Shown here: positions 17,147 to 25,170 of the stretch, in pieces | Numbering within the stretch: position 1 is the first letter of the stretch | How the letters are laid out: each line of letters opens with the position of its first letter | Source of the DNA: Spirochaetota bacterium | GTDB lineage: Bacteria; Spirochaetota; Spirochaetia; JABEVK01 | Length of the DNA stretch: 45,338 bases | NCBI GenBank assembly: GCA_020049045.1 | Contig: JAIFLN010000053.1 | Coordinates: forward strand, 1-45,338 | Reading direction: 5' to 3' | The notes under the pieces: generated by a model | What the model was told of the DNA's origin: nothing | The model's input: the letters and a program-made list of their open reading frames with translations, nothing else | Databases searched by the model: none | Made by a program: the position numbers and the translations under genes

Positions 17147-18505
17147 ATGGACGAAATGTCTTTGATCCTGTCACGGGTCCAATTCGCCATGTCGGCTGGG
17201 TACCATTTTATTTTCCCACCGACCACGTTGGGTCTGTCGTTCTTTATTTTCTTGTCGGAGACCCTCTATTTGACGACCAAGAAGGAGTCCTTCCGGAAGC
17301 TCTCCTCCTTTGCCGTCCGCATCCTGACGCTGGTCTTTGCCTTGGGAGTCGCCACAGGGCTGCTCCTGCCCTTCATGTTCGGCATGAACTGGGCCGAGTT
17401 TGCTAAACATGCCGGTGCGCTCTTTGGCGTTCAGTTGGCCGTTGAAGCCACCGTTGCCTTCACTTTGGAATCGGTTTTCATTGGTGTCCTTTTCTTTGGA
17501 AAGGACAAGATCAAGCCCTTCTGGTACTGGCTGGCAGCCTTTTTTGTCTTTTTTGGAAGTCACCTATCCGGCTTTATCATCATTGCCGCCAACAGTTGGA
17601 TGCAGACCCCCGGGGGGTTCAGCATCGACCCTGTCACAGGTAGAATGATCATGGTTGATTTCTGGGCCTTTAACTTTAACGCCTCAGTGCTTACCCGAAC
17701 ACTCCACGTGTTCACAGCGTCCTGGATGGTGGGGTCGTTCCTTCTGGTCGCTTGTGCCGCCTGGTTCCTAAAGCATGAGAAAGAAGTCCCTCTGGCCAAG
17801 ACCTTGATGACCTTTGCCGGAATCATCGCCTTGGTAACCGCCATCTCCCAACCCCTGATTGGCCACGCCTCCACTCTCGAGATCGAGAAGACCCAACCGG
17901 CCAAGGGAGCCGCCATGGAAGGAATTTACGAAACTCAGCGCAATGCTCCGCTCTACGCCTTGGGCTGGGTTGATGAGAAGAATCAGAGGGTCGACGGCAT
18001 TCCCCTTCCCGGCATGCTCAGCTTCTTCTACTCCTTTGACGTCAACTTCGAAGTCAAGGGAATGAATGACCCTGAAGTCAGCAAGCACGGTATTCCCCCG
18101 GTCCAGTGGGTGTTCCAGAACTTCCGATTGATGGTATTGGCGGGAACCTCAGCCCTGGCGATTGTGGCATTGGCGCTTCTGTTCCATTACCAAGGTACCT
18201 TGATCCGAAAAAAGAAGTCCTTGACCATCGTGATCTGGGCAGCCGTCCTGCCCTATGTTGCCGTAGTGACCGGTTGGTTCACCGCTGAGATTGGACGCCA
18301 ACCCTGGGCCATCTACCCGGTGGAAGCAATGAACTATGCTGGCTTGAGCACTGCAGATGCCATGACTAAGAACATGGATCAGGGCTACGTCTGGTTCAGC
18401 TTGATTGCCTACTTCGCTATCTACGCCATCTGTACCATCGTATTTCTGCGCTTCCTTCCCGTTATTGTGAAGAAAGGCCTCGATGCCCAACTGGCCCAAC
18501 ATTAG
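17147..18505 (+). CDS. cydA: Cytochrome bd oxidase subunit I
   Basis: A 452-residue heme-bearing subunit of the quinol oxidase that reduces O2 to water. H20 in SAGYHFIFPP is the expected heme b595 ligand; TRTLHVFTASW holds the second conserved His and FRLMV the Met ligand region. QPAKGAAMEG keeps the Lys and Glu used for quinol binding, and GRQPWAIYPVEAM is the C-terminal family signature. The Q-loop is short, as in non-enteric CydA proteins. It is followed three bases later by cydB-linked sequence. In an organism with an [FeFe] hydrogenase its role is probably oxygen scavenging. Confidence 0.96.
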   Translation: MDEMSLILSRVQFAMSAGYHFIFPPTTLGLSFFIFLSETLYLTTKKESFRKLSSFAVRILTLVFALGVATGLLLPFMFGMNWAEFAKHAGALFGVQLAVEATVAFTLESVFIGVLFFGKDKIKPFWYWLAAFFVFFGSHLSGFIIIAANSWMQTPGGFSIDPVTGRMIMVDFWAFNFNASVLTRTLHVFTASWMVGSFLLVACAAWFLKHEKEVPLAKTLMTFAGIIALVTAISQPLIGHASTLEIEKTQPAKGAAMEGIYETQRNAPLYALGWVDEKNQRVDGIPLPGMLSFFYSFDVNFEVKGMNDPEVSKHGIPPVQWVFQNFRLMVLAGTSALAIVALALLFHYQGTLIRKKKSLTIVIWAAVLPYVAVVTGWFTAEIGRQPWAIYPVEAMNYAGLSTADAMTKNMDQGYVWFSLIAYFAIYAICTIVFLRFLPVIVKKGLDAQLAQH

Positions 18506-18514
18506 GAGATGACA

Positions 18515-19561
18515 ATGACTGAATTGATGTTTTGGCAAAGCTTTTGGTTCCTTATCATTGGAGCTGCAATCTTCATTTTCCTTTGGCTGGATGGGTTTGA
18601 TCTCGGCATTGGCATGACTATGCCCTTCCTGAAGTCTCCCGAGCACCGGCTTGCTTCCCTCAATGCCATCTGGCCCGTGTGGGATGGAAATGAGTTATAC
18701 GGACTTATTGGTGGCGGTGCGATCTTCGCCACTTTCCCCGTTGTGTTTGCAGCCTTGCTTTCGGGGTTGTACCCTTGGGTTGTCTTGCTTCTGATCGGCA
18801 TTATGATGCGTCCTATCGCCTTCGAGGCTTGGAATCAGGAAAAAGAAGCGGGTTTCAAAGCACTGTGGGCCTGGACCTTCGCCGCTTCCAGTTTCTTGAT
18901 TCCCTTTGTGGCGGGTGTTGCCCTTGGCAGCACCATCGCTGGCATGCCCATCAATGCCGATATGGCGTGGGACAAGGGACACGGCTTCTGGGAAGCTTTG
19001 AGTCCGCTGTCAGTTCTCTGTGGTTTGTCGGTAGTGGGGATTGTCCTCCTCCAGGGCAGCGCGTATTTGGTCAAGCGCACCTCAGGTGACCTTCAAGCTC
19101 AAGCCCGCAAAGACCTGATGCCCCGCACGATTTTCGCCGCCGTTACCCTGGTTCTGGTTCTGGTCACTGCCGTGATCAGCGTCCCCGAACTATTGGGAAA
19201 ACCCCTGGCCCTCGTAGGCATTATTGCTGGTCTCGTCCTGATTCTGGGCGGTCTGGCTGGTGTCTGGATGAACAAGGATAAGGGTAACGAAGCTGCACCG
19301 TATTGGTTCAGCAGCGCTGTCACGGCAGGAACCATGGTGCTTGTCGGTGGAATCCAATTCCCCACCATGATCCGTTCGACAATTGACCCGGTGAACTACA
19401 CGCTGACCATCTTCAAGGCAGGTGTTTCGAACCCGGCAAACAGTCTGGCATTTATCGGGTTTGTCGGTGTTGGTGCCCTGGCAGTTGTCTGGGTGATTAC
19501 CTTCTTTGTGTACCGTTTGTTCAAGGGAAAGGTCGACCACAAGACACACGCCCACTATTGA
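18515..19561 (+). CDS. cydB: Cytochrome bd oxidase subunit II
   Basis: A 348-residue membrane subunit pairing with CydA. The family start WLDGFDLGIGM and the WDGNELYGLIGGG motif are present. Two ATGs lie six bases apart; the second (18515) is six bases after the aggag site, while the first directly abuts it, so the second is chosen. It is cotranscribed with cydA and ends shortly before a terminator. Confidence 0.95.
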   Translation: MTELMFWQSFWFLIIGAAIFIFLWLDGFDLGIGMTMPFLKSPEHRLASLNAIWPVWDGNELYGLIGGGAIFATFPVVFAALLSGLYPWVVLLLIGIMMRPIAFEAWNQEKEAGFKALWAWTFAASSFLIPFVAGVALGSTIAGMPINADMAWDKGHGFWEALSPLSVLCGLSVVGIVLLQGSAYLVKRTSGDLQAQARKDLMPRTIFAAVTLVLVLVTAVISVPELLGKPLALVGIIAGLVLILGGLAGVWMNKDKGNEAAPYWFSSAVTAGTMVLVGGIQFPTMIRSTIDPVNYTLTIFKAGVSNPANSLAFIGFVGVGALAVVWVITFFVYRLFKGKVDHKTHAHY

Positions 19562-19610
19562 AGCTGATCTGAACCGCTTTTCGAAGTGGAGAGGATCTGG
19601 TATCCTGAAA

Positions 19611-19637
19611 AGGTCGGCCGCAAGGTCGGCCTTTTTT
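19611..19637 (+). terminator. Intrinsic terminator after cydAB
   Basis: Two near-identical copies of ggtcggcc fold on each other as RNA, giving a 9-bp stem (two G-U pairs) closed by a GCAA tetraloop and followed by six T residues (19632-19637). It lies 50 bases past the cydB stop. Confidence 0.8.
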
Positions 19638-19655
19638 GTGTCCAAGGAGTGACTA

Positions 19656-20252
19656 ATGAAAGACATGGTAAGATGCAAAGCCTGTGGCTACGTCATGGAG
19701 AAAGACGCATTGACGGATGTTTGTCCTGCCTGCGGTGTCAAGAAAGAAATGTTTGAGCCCTGGGAAGACAAAGTGGGTGCTCTCAGGCGTTTCATTCTTG
19801 AGAAGCACCTCCACCCTGTTGTTGTCCACGCTCCCCAGGCGTTGACCTTTCTCCTCCTCCTCCTCGTGGCCGCCTTTCCCCTTTTCGGTGCCAACCTGCA
19901 GACAGCCTACCTTTGGCCCACAGTTGTCGTTATGACCTGGTTGCTTCCGTTCAGCATTGCAGCAACCATTCTATCGGGATTCTTTGACGCCATGGTTCGC
20001 TACCGTCGGATTGCAACGCCTGCGCTGATCCAGAAACAGGTGTTGGGTTATATCCTTCTGGCTGCCTCCGTGGTCATGACCATTTTGGTTTCCACGACCA
20101 ACTTCACCGATTTGACCTCCTGGCTGGCGTTTGTTGCGGCCAACGTGGTGGCCATGGGAGCCAGTGCCGTTTTGGGTATTCAGGGTTCCAAATTGACCCA
20201 TTCGGCCATGCCCGGCGACAAAATCTTCATGAAGAAAAAAAAGAAAAAGTAG
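19656..20252 (+). CDS. Rubredoxin-like domain fused to a four-helix membrane domain (DUF2231-like)
   Basis: A 198-residue protein with a ribosome site (aaggag) 7-8 bases before the ATG. Residues 5-36 form a rubrerythrin-type rubredoxin knuckle pair with C7, C10, C23 and C26, which would bind one iron. Residues about 52-185 contain four hydrophobic helices preceded by HLHPVVVHAPQAL, which resembles the HPxxVHFP motif of DUF2231 membrane proteins. The protein ends in six lysines. A membrane-bound electron carrier to an oxygen or peroxide-reducing partner is plausible given cydAB upstream, but unproven. Confidence 0.78.
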   Translation: MKDMVRCKACGYVMEKDALTDVCPACGVKKEMFEPWEDKVGALRRFILEKHLHPVVVHAPQALTFLLLLLVAAFPLFGANLQTAYLWPTVVVMTWLLPFSIAATILSGFFDAMVRYRRIATPALIQKQVLGYILLAASVVMTILVSTTNFTDLTSWLAFVAANVVAMGASAVLGIQGSKLTHSAMPGDKIFMKKKKKK

Positions 20253-20255
20253 CCC

Positions 20256-20861
20256 TTGGCCAAGCTCATCGGGATCTCCGGCGGAAGCGGATCGGGTAAA
20301 ACAACCATTGTTCGAAAACTCACCGAAATTGCCGGTGAGTTCCTGGTTATTCCGCAAGACAATTACTATAAAAGCGCCACATTTGTTCACAACTCGAACA
20401 TTACGGCTTTCAACTTTGACCACCCCTCAGCATTCGATACGGATCTGCTGTTTGAACACCTCAGTGCCTTGAAGCACGGGCGTGCGGTGGAAATGCCTAC
20501 TTACGACTTTGTGAAGCACCGCCGTACTGACGAAGTCGTTCCCTTGGTGCCAGGCCGCCTGGTTGTGCTGGAAGGCATTATGATTTTGTCGGAGCGGCGG
20601 ATCCGTGATCTGCTTGACCTTTCGATCTATGTCGATACCCCGGACGACATCCGGTTTATCCGGCGCATGAAACGGGACATTTCTGACCGGGGACGAACGG
20701 TCGACTCGGTGGTCGAACAATACCTTGAAGTGGTCCGCCCAGGGCATTATGAGTTCATTGAGCCTATGAAAGCCTTTGCCGACCTGATCATTCCTGAGGG
20801 TGGCCTCAACCCCCGGGCACTCGAGGTGCTGTCCAGTTTTTTTGAGAAGGTCATGGGGTGA
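20256..20861 (+). CDS. udk: Uridine kinase
   Basis: A 201-residue P-loop kinase that phosphorylates uridine (and usually cytidine) for pyrimidine salvage. The P-loop GISGGSGSGKTTI is at residues 6-18, the substrate-binding DNYYK at 35-39 and FNFDHPSAFD follows; all are uridine-kinase hallmarks. The start is TTG, three bases after the stop of the upstream gene. The purine-rich end of that gene (lysine codons) acts as the ribosome-binding region. Confidence 0.92.
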   Translation: MAKLIGISGGSGSGKTTIVRKLTEIAGEFLVIPQDNYYKSATFVHNSNITAFNFDHPSAFDTDLLFEHLSALKHGRAVEMPTYDFVKHRRTDEVVPLVPGRLVVLEGIMILSERRIRDLLDLSIYVDTPDDIRFIRRMKRDISDRGRTVDSVVEQYLEVVRPGHYEFIEPMKAFADLIIPEGGLNPRALEVLSSFFEKVMG

Positions 20862-20884
20862 AATTTTTACCCGATGGGAAAATT
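20862..20884. promoter_or_regulatory. Imperfect dyad upstream of the sigma-54 promoter (possible enhancer site)
   Basis: aatttttaccc and gggaaaatt face each other around a gat centre at 20873-20875. It sits about 85 bases before the -24 element, where sigma-54 activators usually bind. It has no T-tract, so a udk terminator is less likely. Only one site of this type was found. Confidence 0.35.
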
Positions 20885-20959
20885 CTTCTCTGTTAATGCC
20901 CCTTCAATTCATGACTAACTAAGTAAGCTATCTCGTCCTCGGGAAAGGGAATAAGTCTT

Positions 20960-20975
20960 TGGCACGGCTCTTGCT
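20960..20975 (+). promoter_or_regulatory. Sigma-54 (RpoN) promoter, -24/-12 type
   Basis: TGGCACGGCTCTTGCT matches the RpoN consensus TGGCACG-N4-TTGCW at every fixed position, with the GG and GC dinucleotides exactly ten bases apart. It is intergenic. Transcription would start near 20986, directly before the ribosome site (aaggag, 20989-20994) of the GTG-start gene at 21001. Confidence 0.8.
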
Positions 20976-21000
20976 GTGTCTGAGCTACAAGGAGTCTTTC

Positions 21001-21498
21001 GTGAATACCCCAAGCAAACTGATCCTCATCGCCGTCTTTTCCATCCTCGCCCCCTTCACTACCTTTGGCGCCAGCGCCGATGTCATGGTGGTCGTCAACG
21101 GCAACACCGAGGTCAACCGCGAGTCGTTCAATTTTATCCGCAAAGTCTTCAGCTTCGACGGTGTCAAATACTCGATTAACGCCACCATGGACCCTTCCAC
21201 CGTGAAAGCAGGCCAGTACAAGACGGTGGTGGTGCTGAACACCGGTGTAGCCTCCGGTGTCGATCCTGTTCTGCAGAAATTCATCAGCGGTTACGCGGAT
21301 AAAAAGTCGCTCTATCTGGTCAATCTTTTCAAGGGCAAGAAGGACCTGACCATCACCACCTTCCAAGCGGCCTCCAATAACTTGGGAGTGGATGGAATTT
21401 CGGCAGCATCGGCCTGGGGACGAGGGTTTGGCGGGGATCCGCAACAGATGCATCGGGAGTGGGTCAGAGAGCTGGTTCTGTTTCTCGGGAGAAACTAA
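21001..21498 (+). CDS. Secreted protein of unknown family, possibly flavodoxin-like
   Basis: A 165-residue protein starting at GTG 21001 behind an aaggag site; frames that begin upstream overlap the promoter. A signal peptide covers residues 1-26 (MNTPSKLILIAVFSILAPF, then TTFGASA). The mature part alternates strands and helices (VMVVVNGNTEVN, YKTVVVLNTGVASG, KSLYLVNLF, GVDGISAASAW), an arrangement reminiscent of a flavodoxin fold, but no flavin loop can be proven. It is three bases from the ferric-reductase-like gene, so it may be the periplasmic partner of that electron-transfer protein. Expression is probably RpoN-dependent. Confidence 0.72.
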   Translation: MNTPSKLILIAVFSILAPFTTFGASADVMVVVNGNTEVNRESFNFIRKVFSFDGVKYSINATMDPSTVKAGQYKTVVVLNTGVASGVDPVLQKFISGYADKKSLYLVNLFKGKKDLTITTFQAASNNLGVDGISAASAWGRGFGGDPQQMHREWVRELVLFLGRN

Positions 21499-21501
21499 GC
21501 C

Positions 21502-22791
21502 ATGAATGGCGCAGGTGTTGGTCTGCTGGTTGCTTTGTACTTACTGTTGCCGATGGCGCAGGCATGGGATTACATCAGTTCCCAGACCTTTGCCGGGGTG
21601 ATTGACCACACGAACTATCTCAGTTCGATCTTCGCCTACGACTGGTTGCTACTCAACGTGCTGATCGGCCTTAAACTCCCCTTTCTGCAAAATGCCCTCC
21701 CCTATGACCACCGAATCAAGGTCCATGTCTGGACCTCCTTGGGGTTGTTCGCGCTTCTAACCTGGCATGCGGTCTACTATTTTTTTTTCAATGCCAAAAC
21801 CATCGACCCGGTGAGTTGGAGCTTGGTTGCTCTTTTTTGCAGTATCGTCGTCTTGGGAGTACTCTGGGTTCCCCTTCCCGGCCTGAAAACTTTCCGTACC
21901 ATGGTTCTTGGGCTTGTGAAGGTTTCGTTTCTGCAGTCCTACGACTGGCTCAAGGCTGGACACAAGCTTTTGTATTTCGCGCTGGCCGGCCTGACGTACT
22001 GGCACGTCATCGAGGCCAAACTGATCGGTGTGGGTTCTCCCTGGGCCAGTTTTACCTACCAGGGGCTGTTCGTGCTGACGGCGTTATTGTTCTTCTGGAC
22101 CCGCCTCCGAAACTGGTTCCTTCCCTCTCTCGAGGTTCTGTCGGTAACCAAAAGCAGCGACATTGTCCAACTGACCTTGAAACCCCATCGCCGGGTCCGC
22201 TACCAGGCAGGGCAGTTTGCTTTTTTGCGCTTCCACCAAAAGGAATTACGGGGAGAGGAGCATCCGTTCAGCTTCACCAGCGCACCTTATGAACCCGAGA
22301 TTCAATTCGCCATGCGGGCGCTGGGGGACTTCACCTCCCAGTTGGGCACTCTGAGCCCGGGCGACCGGGTTCGCGTCAATGCGGGGTTCGGTGCCTTCAG
22401 ACCTGCTTCGGGCAGACAGCCCCTCGCCTTGATCGGCTCGGGCATCGGAGCGGCTCCGCTCGTGAGCATTCTGAAGGATATCGGCCATACAGATCCCGAA
22501 CGAGAGGTGATTGTTCTTTTGGCGGTCAACCGGCGGGACGAAGTCCTGGGTGCTCAAGCTTTGCAGGCTTTGTCTGTGTCGATGCCCCATCTGAAGTTGA
22601 AAATTTTCGTTTACGAGGAAGACGCTCGTCTCTACGGACCTGAACTGCTGAAGCTCGAGCTGGTCGAACCCCGGCGTTTTGAGTATTACCTGTGCTCTTC
22701 GGAAAAGGTGCGGGTTGTCGTGGTAGATGCTTTGAAGTCACTGGGAGTGAAATCCCGAAAAATTCACTTTGAAGCCTTCCAACTGGGGTAG
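21502..22791 (+). CDS. Ferric reductase-like membrane flavoprotein (FAD/NAD(P) oxidoreductase)
   Basis: A 429-residue protein. The N-terminal half (about residues 5-205) holds six or so hydrophobic helices with histidines typical of the ferric-reductase/NOX heme-binding domain (HVWTSLG, LTWHAVYY, LKAGHKLLY, YWHVIEA). The C-terminal half is an FNR-type module: HPFSFTSAP binds FAD and IGSGIGAAPLVSIL binds NAD(P). It should move electrons from cytoplasmic NAD(P)H through heme to an acceptor outside the membrane. It follows the secreted protein gene by three bases. The acceptor (metal, flavin or the secreted partner) is unknown. Confidence 0.85.
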   Translation: MNGAGVGLLVALYLLLPMAQAWDYISSQTFAGVIDHTNYLSSIFAYDWLLLNVLIGLKLPFLQNALPYDHRIKVHVWTSLGLFALLTWHAVYYFFFNAKTIDPVSWSLVALFCSIVVLGVLWVPLPGLKTFRTMVLGLVKVSFLQSYDWLKAGHKLLYFALAGLTYWHVIEAKLIGVGSPWASFTYQGLFVLTALLFFWTRLRNWFLPSLEVLSVTKSSDIVQLTLKPHRRVRYQAGQFAFLRFHQKELRGEEHPFSFTSAPYEPEIQFAMRALGDFTSQLGTLSPGDRVRVNAGFGAFRPASGRQPLALIGSGIGAAPLVSILKDIGHTDPEREVIVLLAVNRRDEVLGAQALQALSVSMPHLKLKIFVYEEDARLYGPELLKLELVEPRRFEYYLCSSEKVRVVVVDALKSLGVKSRKIHFEAFQLG

Positions 22792-22800
22792 AATACAATC

Positions 22801-23499
22801 ATGGTTCTGACCGTGGACTTTCATAACCACACCTGCTTATCCCCCTGCGGCAGTCTGGAATTATCGCCGGCACTGTTGGTGAGCCAAGCTGTGAACCGGG
22901 GTGTGCGGGTTTTGGCGCTCTCTGATCATAACAGCGCCCGCAATACCCCTGCATTTGAGACCCTCTGTCTGAAAGCCGGTCTTGTTCCCCTTTGTGGTGT
23001 CGAAGTCACCACCCAGGAAGAATTGCACTGCCTCTGCTTGTTTCGCGATGCCACTGCGGCCATGGAGTTCGGTGCCTACATCGAAGAGCATTTGATGAAG
23101 GTCACCAACAAACCGGAACGGTGGGGCGATCAGATCGTCGTCGACGCCGATGAAAACGTGATCGATGAGGTGACGTTTTACTTGGGAACCGCCACCGATA
23201 TACCCCTGACCGAGCTGGGCGGGCTATGCCTTACGGCCGGTGGATTGTTTATTCCGGCCCATATTGACCGCGCCAGCCAATCGGTACAAAGCCAACTGGG
23301 TTACCTGCCCGACCTCCCCTATACAGCGCTGGAGGTGCGAAAAGATGCCGCCGGTCTCGAAACGCGCGGGGTTCCGCTGGTGAAAGGCAGCGATGCCCAC
23401 TACCCCGAAGACGTGGGCAGCCGCCTCAGCCGGCTGGAAGTGGAAACAGCCAGTTTCGAGGGGATCAGGCAGGCGTTGCACAGAAAGGCCTTGGTGTAA
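22801..23499 (+). CDS. PHP-domain metal-dependent phosphoesterase
   Basis: A 232-residue PHP protein. The four metal-binding motifs are visible: DFHNHTCLSP (residues 6-15), LSDHNSARN (40-48), GVEVTTQEELH, and near the C-terminus FIPAHIDR and GSDAHYPEDVG. Family members hydrolyse phosphoesters such as nucleotides or histidinol phosphate; the small size and single domain fit a general phosphoesterase rather than a polymerase. It begins nine bases after the ferric-reductase-like gene and probably shares its RpoN-controlled transcript. It converges on the ABC permease gene with only two bases between them. Confidence 0.85.
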   Translation: MVLTVDFHNHTCLSPCGSLELSPALLVSQAVNRGVRVLALSDHNSARNTPAFETLCLKAGLVPLCGVEVTTQEELHCLCLFRDATAAMEFGAYIEEHLMKVTNKPERWGDQIVVDADENVIDEVTFYLGTATDIPLTELGGLCLTAGGLFIPAHIDRASQSVQSQLGYLPDLPYTALEVRKDAAGLETRGVPLVKGSDAHYPEDVGSRLSRLEVETASFEGIRQALHRKALV

Positions 23500-23501
23500 A
23501 A

Positions 23502-24212
23502 CTACACTCGTACTTTCTTTTCCAGGCTCTCAAAAATCACATCGGCCATCAGGGCCATCAGAACAGGCAAGGCTGCCCCCAAAACGAGCACCTGCCAGCG
23601 GCTGATATTGTTACCCGCAATAATGAGGTTGCCGACACCCCCGCCGCCCACAAAAGCCGCCAGAATGGCCGATCCGATAGTAATGGTGACCGCCGTGCGG
23701 ATACCGGCCATGATCATGGCGGCCGCCATAGGCAGCTCTACCCGAAACAGCACGTGGCGGCCCTTCATTCCCATGCCGTGTGCCGCCTCGGTAATGGAGG
23801 AGTCGACCTCCTGAAGGCCGATCAACGTATTGCTGAGAATCGGCAGCAGTGAGTAAATCCAAAGCGCCACAATGGCTGTCAGCGATCCGACCCCCAAAAA
23901 GCCCACCGACAGGGCAACGACGGCCAGACTGGGCACGGTCTGGCCGATATTCACCAAGGCGAGAACTCGGGGTGCCCAGGACTTCAGCCCTGGACGCGTC
24001 AGGGCTATCCCCAGGGGAACGGCCGTCAGCACAGCGAGCAAGGCGGAAACTCCCACAAGGTAGAAATGCTGAAGCAGGAGCACTGCCAGTTTGTCGTAGG
24101 TCACCAAACGGGCAACCAACCCGTCTTGAGGGTTCTGAACCACCCAAATACTCAGAAAGAGGCCGATCAGCCCGTAAAGAAGGACTTTCAGGAGGCTACT
24201 GAGAGAGGCCAT
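23502..24212 (-). CDS. Osmoprotectant-type ABC transporter permease (OpuCB/OpuCD family), second
   Basis: A 236-residue inner-membrane permease. The ATG at 24212 gives the natural N-terminus MASLSSLLKVLLYG; it overlaps the upstream ATPase gene by 17 bases. Six or so helices and the EAA loop (ITEAAHGMGMKGRHVLFRVELP) are visible, followed by AAFVGGGGVGNLI, typical of betaine/choline permeases. It pairs with the second permease at 25167. Members of this family import quaternary amines, but see the inserted flavoprotein gene, which may point to another substrate. Confidence 0.9.
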   Translation of the reverse strand: MASLSSLLKVLLYGLIGLFLSIWVVQNPQDGLVARLVTYDKLAVLLLQHFYLVGVSALLAVLTAVPLGIALTRPGLKSWAPRVLALVNIGQTVPSLAVVALSVGFLGVGSLTAIVALWIYSLLPILSNTLIGLQEVDSSITEAAHGMGMKGRHVLFRVELPMAAAMIMAGIRTAVTITIGSAILAAFVGGGGVGNLIIAGNNISRWQVLVLGAALPVLMALMADVIFESLEKKVRV

Positions 24213-25170
24213 GGCGGCTTGCCCTCTCCAACAGGTCTTCGAATTCCAGAACACCTACAATCCTGTCTCCGTCTTCGACATAGATAAACCGCTGTCCGGT
24301 GCGCAGCATTTCCGACAGGGCATCCTGCGCAGTTGCCTTCAAGCCCAAGAGCCCATGCCCCGTCGCGCGGGCTTTCTCACCCTCCGAAGGGGAAAGGCTC
24401 TTCATAATCTGTCCGCAAAGCATCAGGTTCAGCATTTTGAGTGAGTTCCGGCCGCCGATCAGTTCCGAGACAAACGGATCAGCCGGATTGGACAGGATCT
24501 CCATAGGGGAGCTCAGCTGAACGATTTGGCCGGCCTTGAGGACGGCAATGTTGTCGCCCATTTTGATGGCTTCTTCAATGTCGTGAGTGACAAACACAAT
24601 CGTCTTGCGGATCTTCTCTTGAATGTGCAGAAACTCATCCTGCATTTTGGCTCGGGTAATGGGATCCAGGGCACCGAAAGGCTCGTCCATGAGCATAATG
24701 GGAGGATCGGCGGCCAGGGCTCGGGCCACCCCCACGCGTTGCTTTTGGCCGCCGCTGAGCTCGTTGGGCTTTTTGTTCCGATACACCTTGGGGTTCAGGT
24801 CCACGAGCTCCAGAAGTTCCTCGATCCGGGCATTGATGCGTTCTTTTTTCCAGCCGAGCTCTCCAGGAACCGTGGCGATATTCTCGCCGACACTCATATG
24901 AGGAAACAATCCGATATCCTGAATAATGTAGCCGATGCTCAAGCGCAGCTCGATGGTGTCGACGGTATCGATGTTTCGCCCATCGATCAGAATGGCCCCC
25001 GAAGTGGGGCGGATGAGCTTGTTGATCATCTTCATCGTTGTCGTCTTGCCGCAGCCGGAGGGTCCGACCAGCATGCAGATTGTCCCCGAGGCGATTTCGA
25101 AGTTCAAGTTGTGGACAGCATCGGCCCCTTCCCCCGGATAACGTTTGACAACATTCTCAAATCGGATCAT
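24196..25170 (-). CDS. Osmoprotectant-type ABC transporter ATP-binding protein with CBS domain
   Basis: A 324-residue ATPase of the ProV/OpuCA group. Walker A is GPSGCGKTT (residues 37-45), the signature is LSGGQKQRVGVARAL, Walker B is IMLMDEPFGALD and the H-loop is VTHD. After the ATPase domain (to about residue 240), the C-terminus holds one CBS-like unit (ATAQDALSEMLRTGQRFIYV, then VGVLEFEDLLE). In OpuA-type systems a CBS pair senses ionic strength; a single unit may dimerise. Its ATG overlaps the upstream permease stop by four bases. Confidence 0.93.
   Translation of the reverse strand: MIRFENVVKRYPGEGADAVHNLNFEIASGTICMLVGPSGCGKTTTMKMINKLIRPTSGAILIDGRNIDTVDTIELRLSIGYIIQDIGLFPHMSVGENIATVPGELGWKKERINARIEELLELVDLNPKVYRNKKPNELSGGQKQRVGVARALAADPPIMLMDEPFGALDPITRAKMQDEFLHIQEKIRKTIVFVTHDIEEAIKMGDNIAVLKAGQIVQLSSPMEILSNPADPFVSELIGGRNSLKMLNLMLCGQIMKSLSPSEGEKARATGHGLLGLKATAQDALSEMLRTGQRFIYVEDGDRIVGVLEFEDLLERASRHGLSQ

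Noticed and set aside
18509-18514. First ATG of cydB
   Set aside because: It abuts the aggag site with no spacing; the ATG six bases later is correctly placed.
20225-20260. Programmed frameshift at the A-rich lysine codons before uridine kinase
   Set aside because: The upstream gene and udk are in the same reading frame, separated by a TAG; a shift would not join them.
23494-23507. Small hairpin between the PHP and permease genes as a bidirectional terminator
   Set aside because: Only five base pairs, A/T-rich, and no T-tract on either strand.
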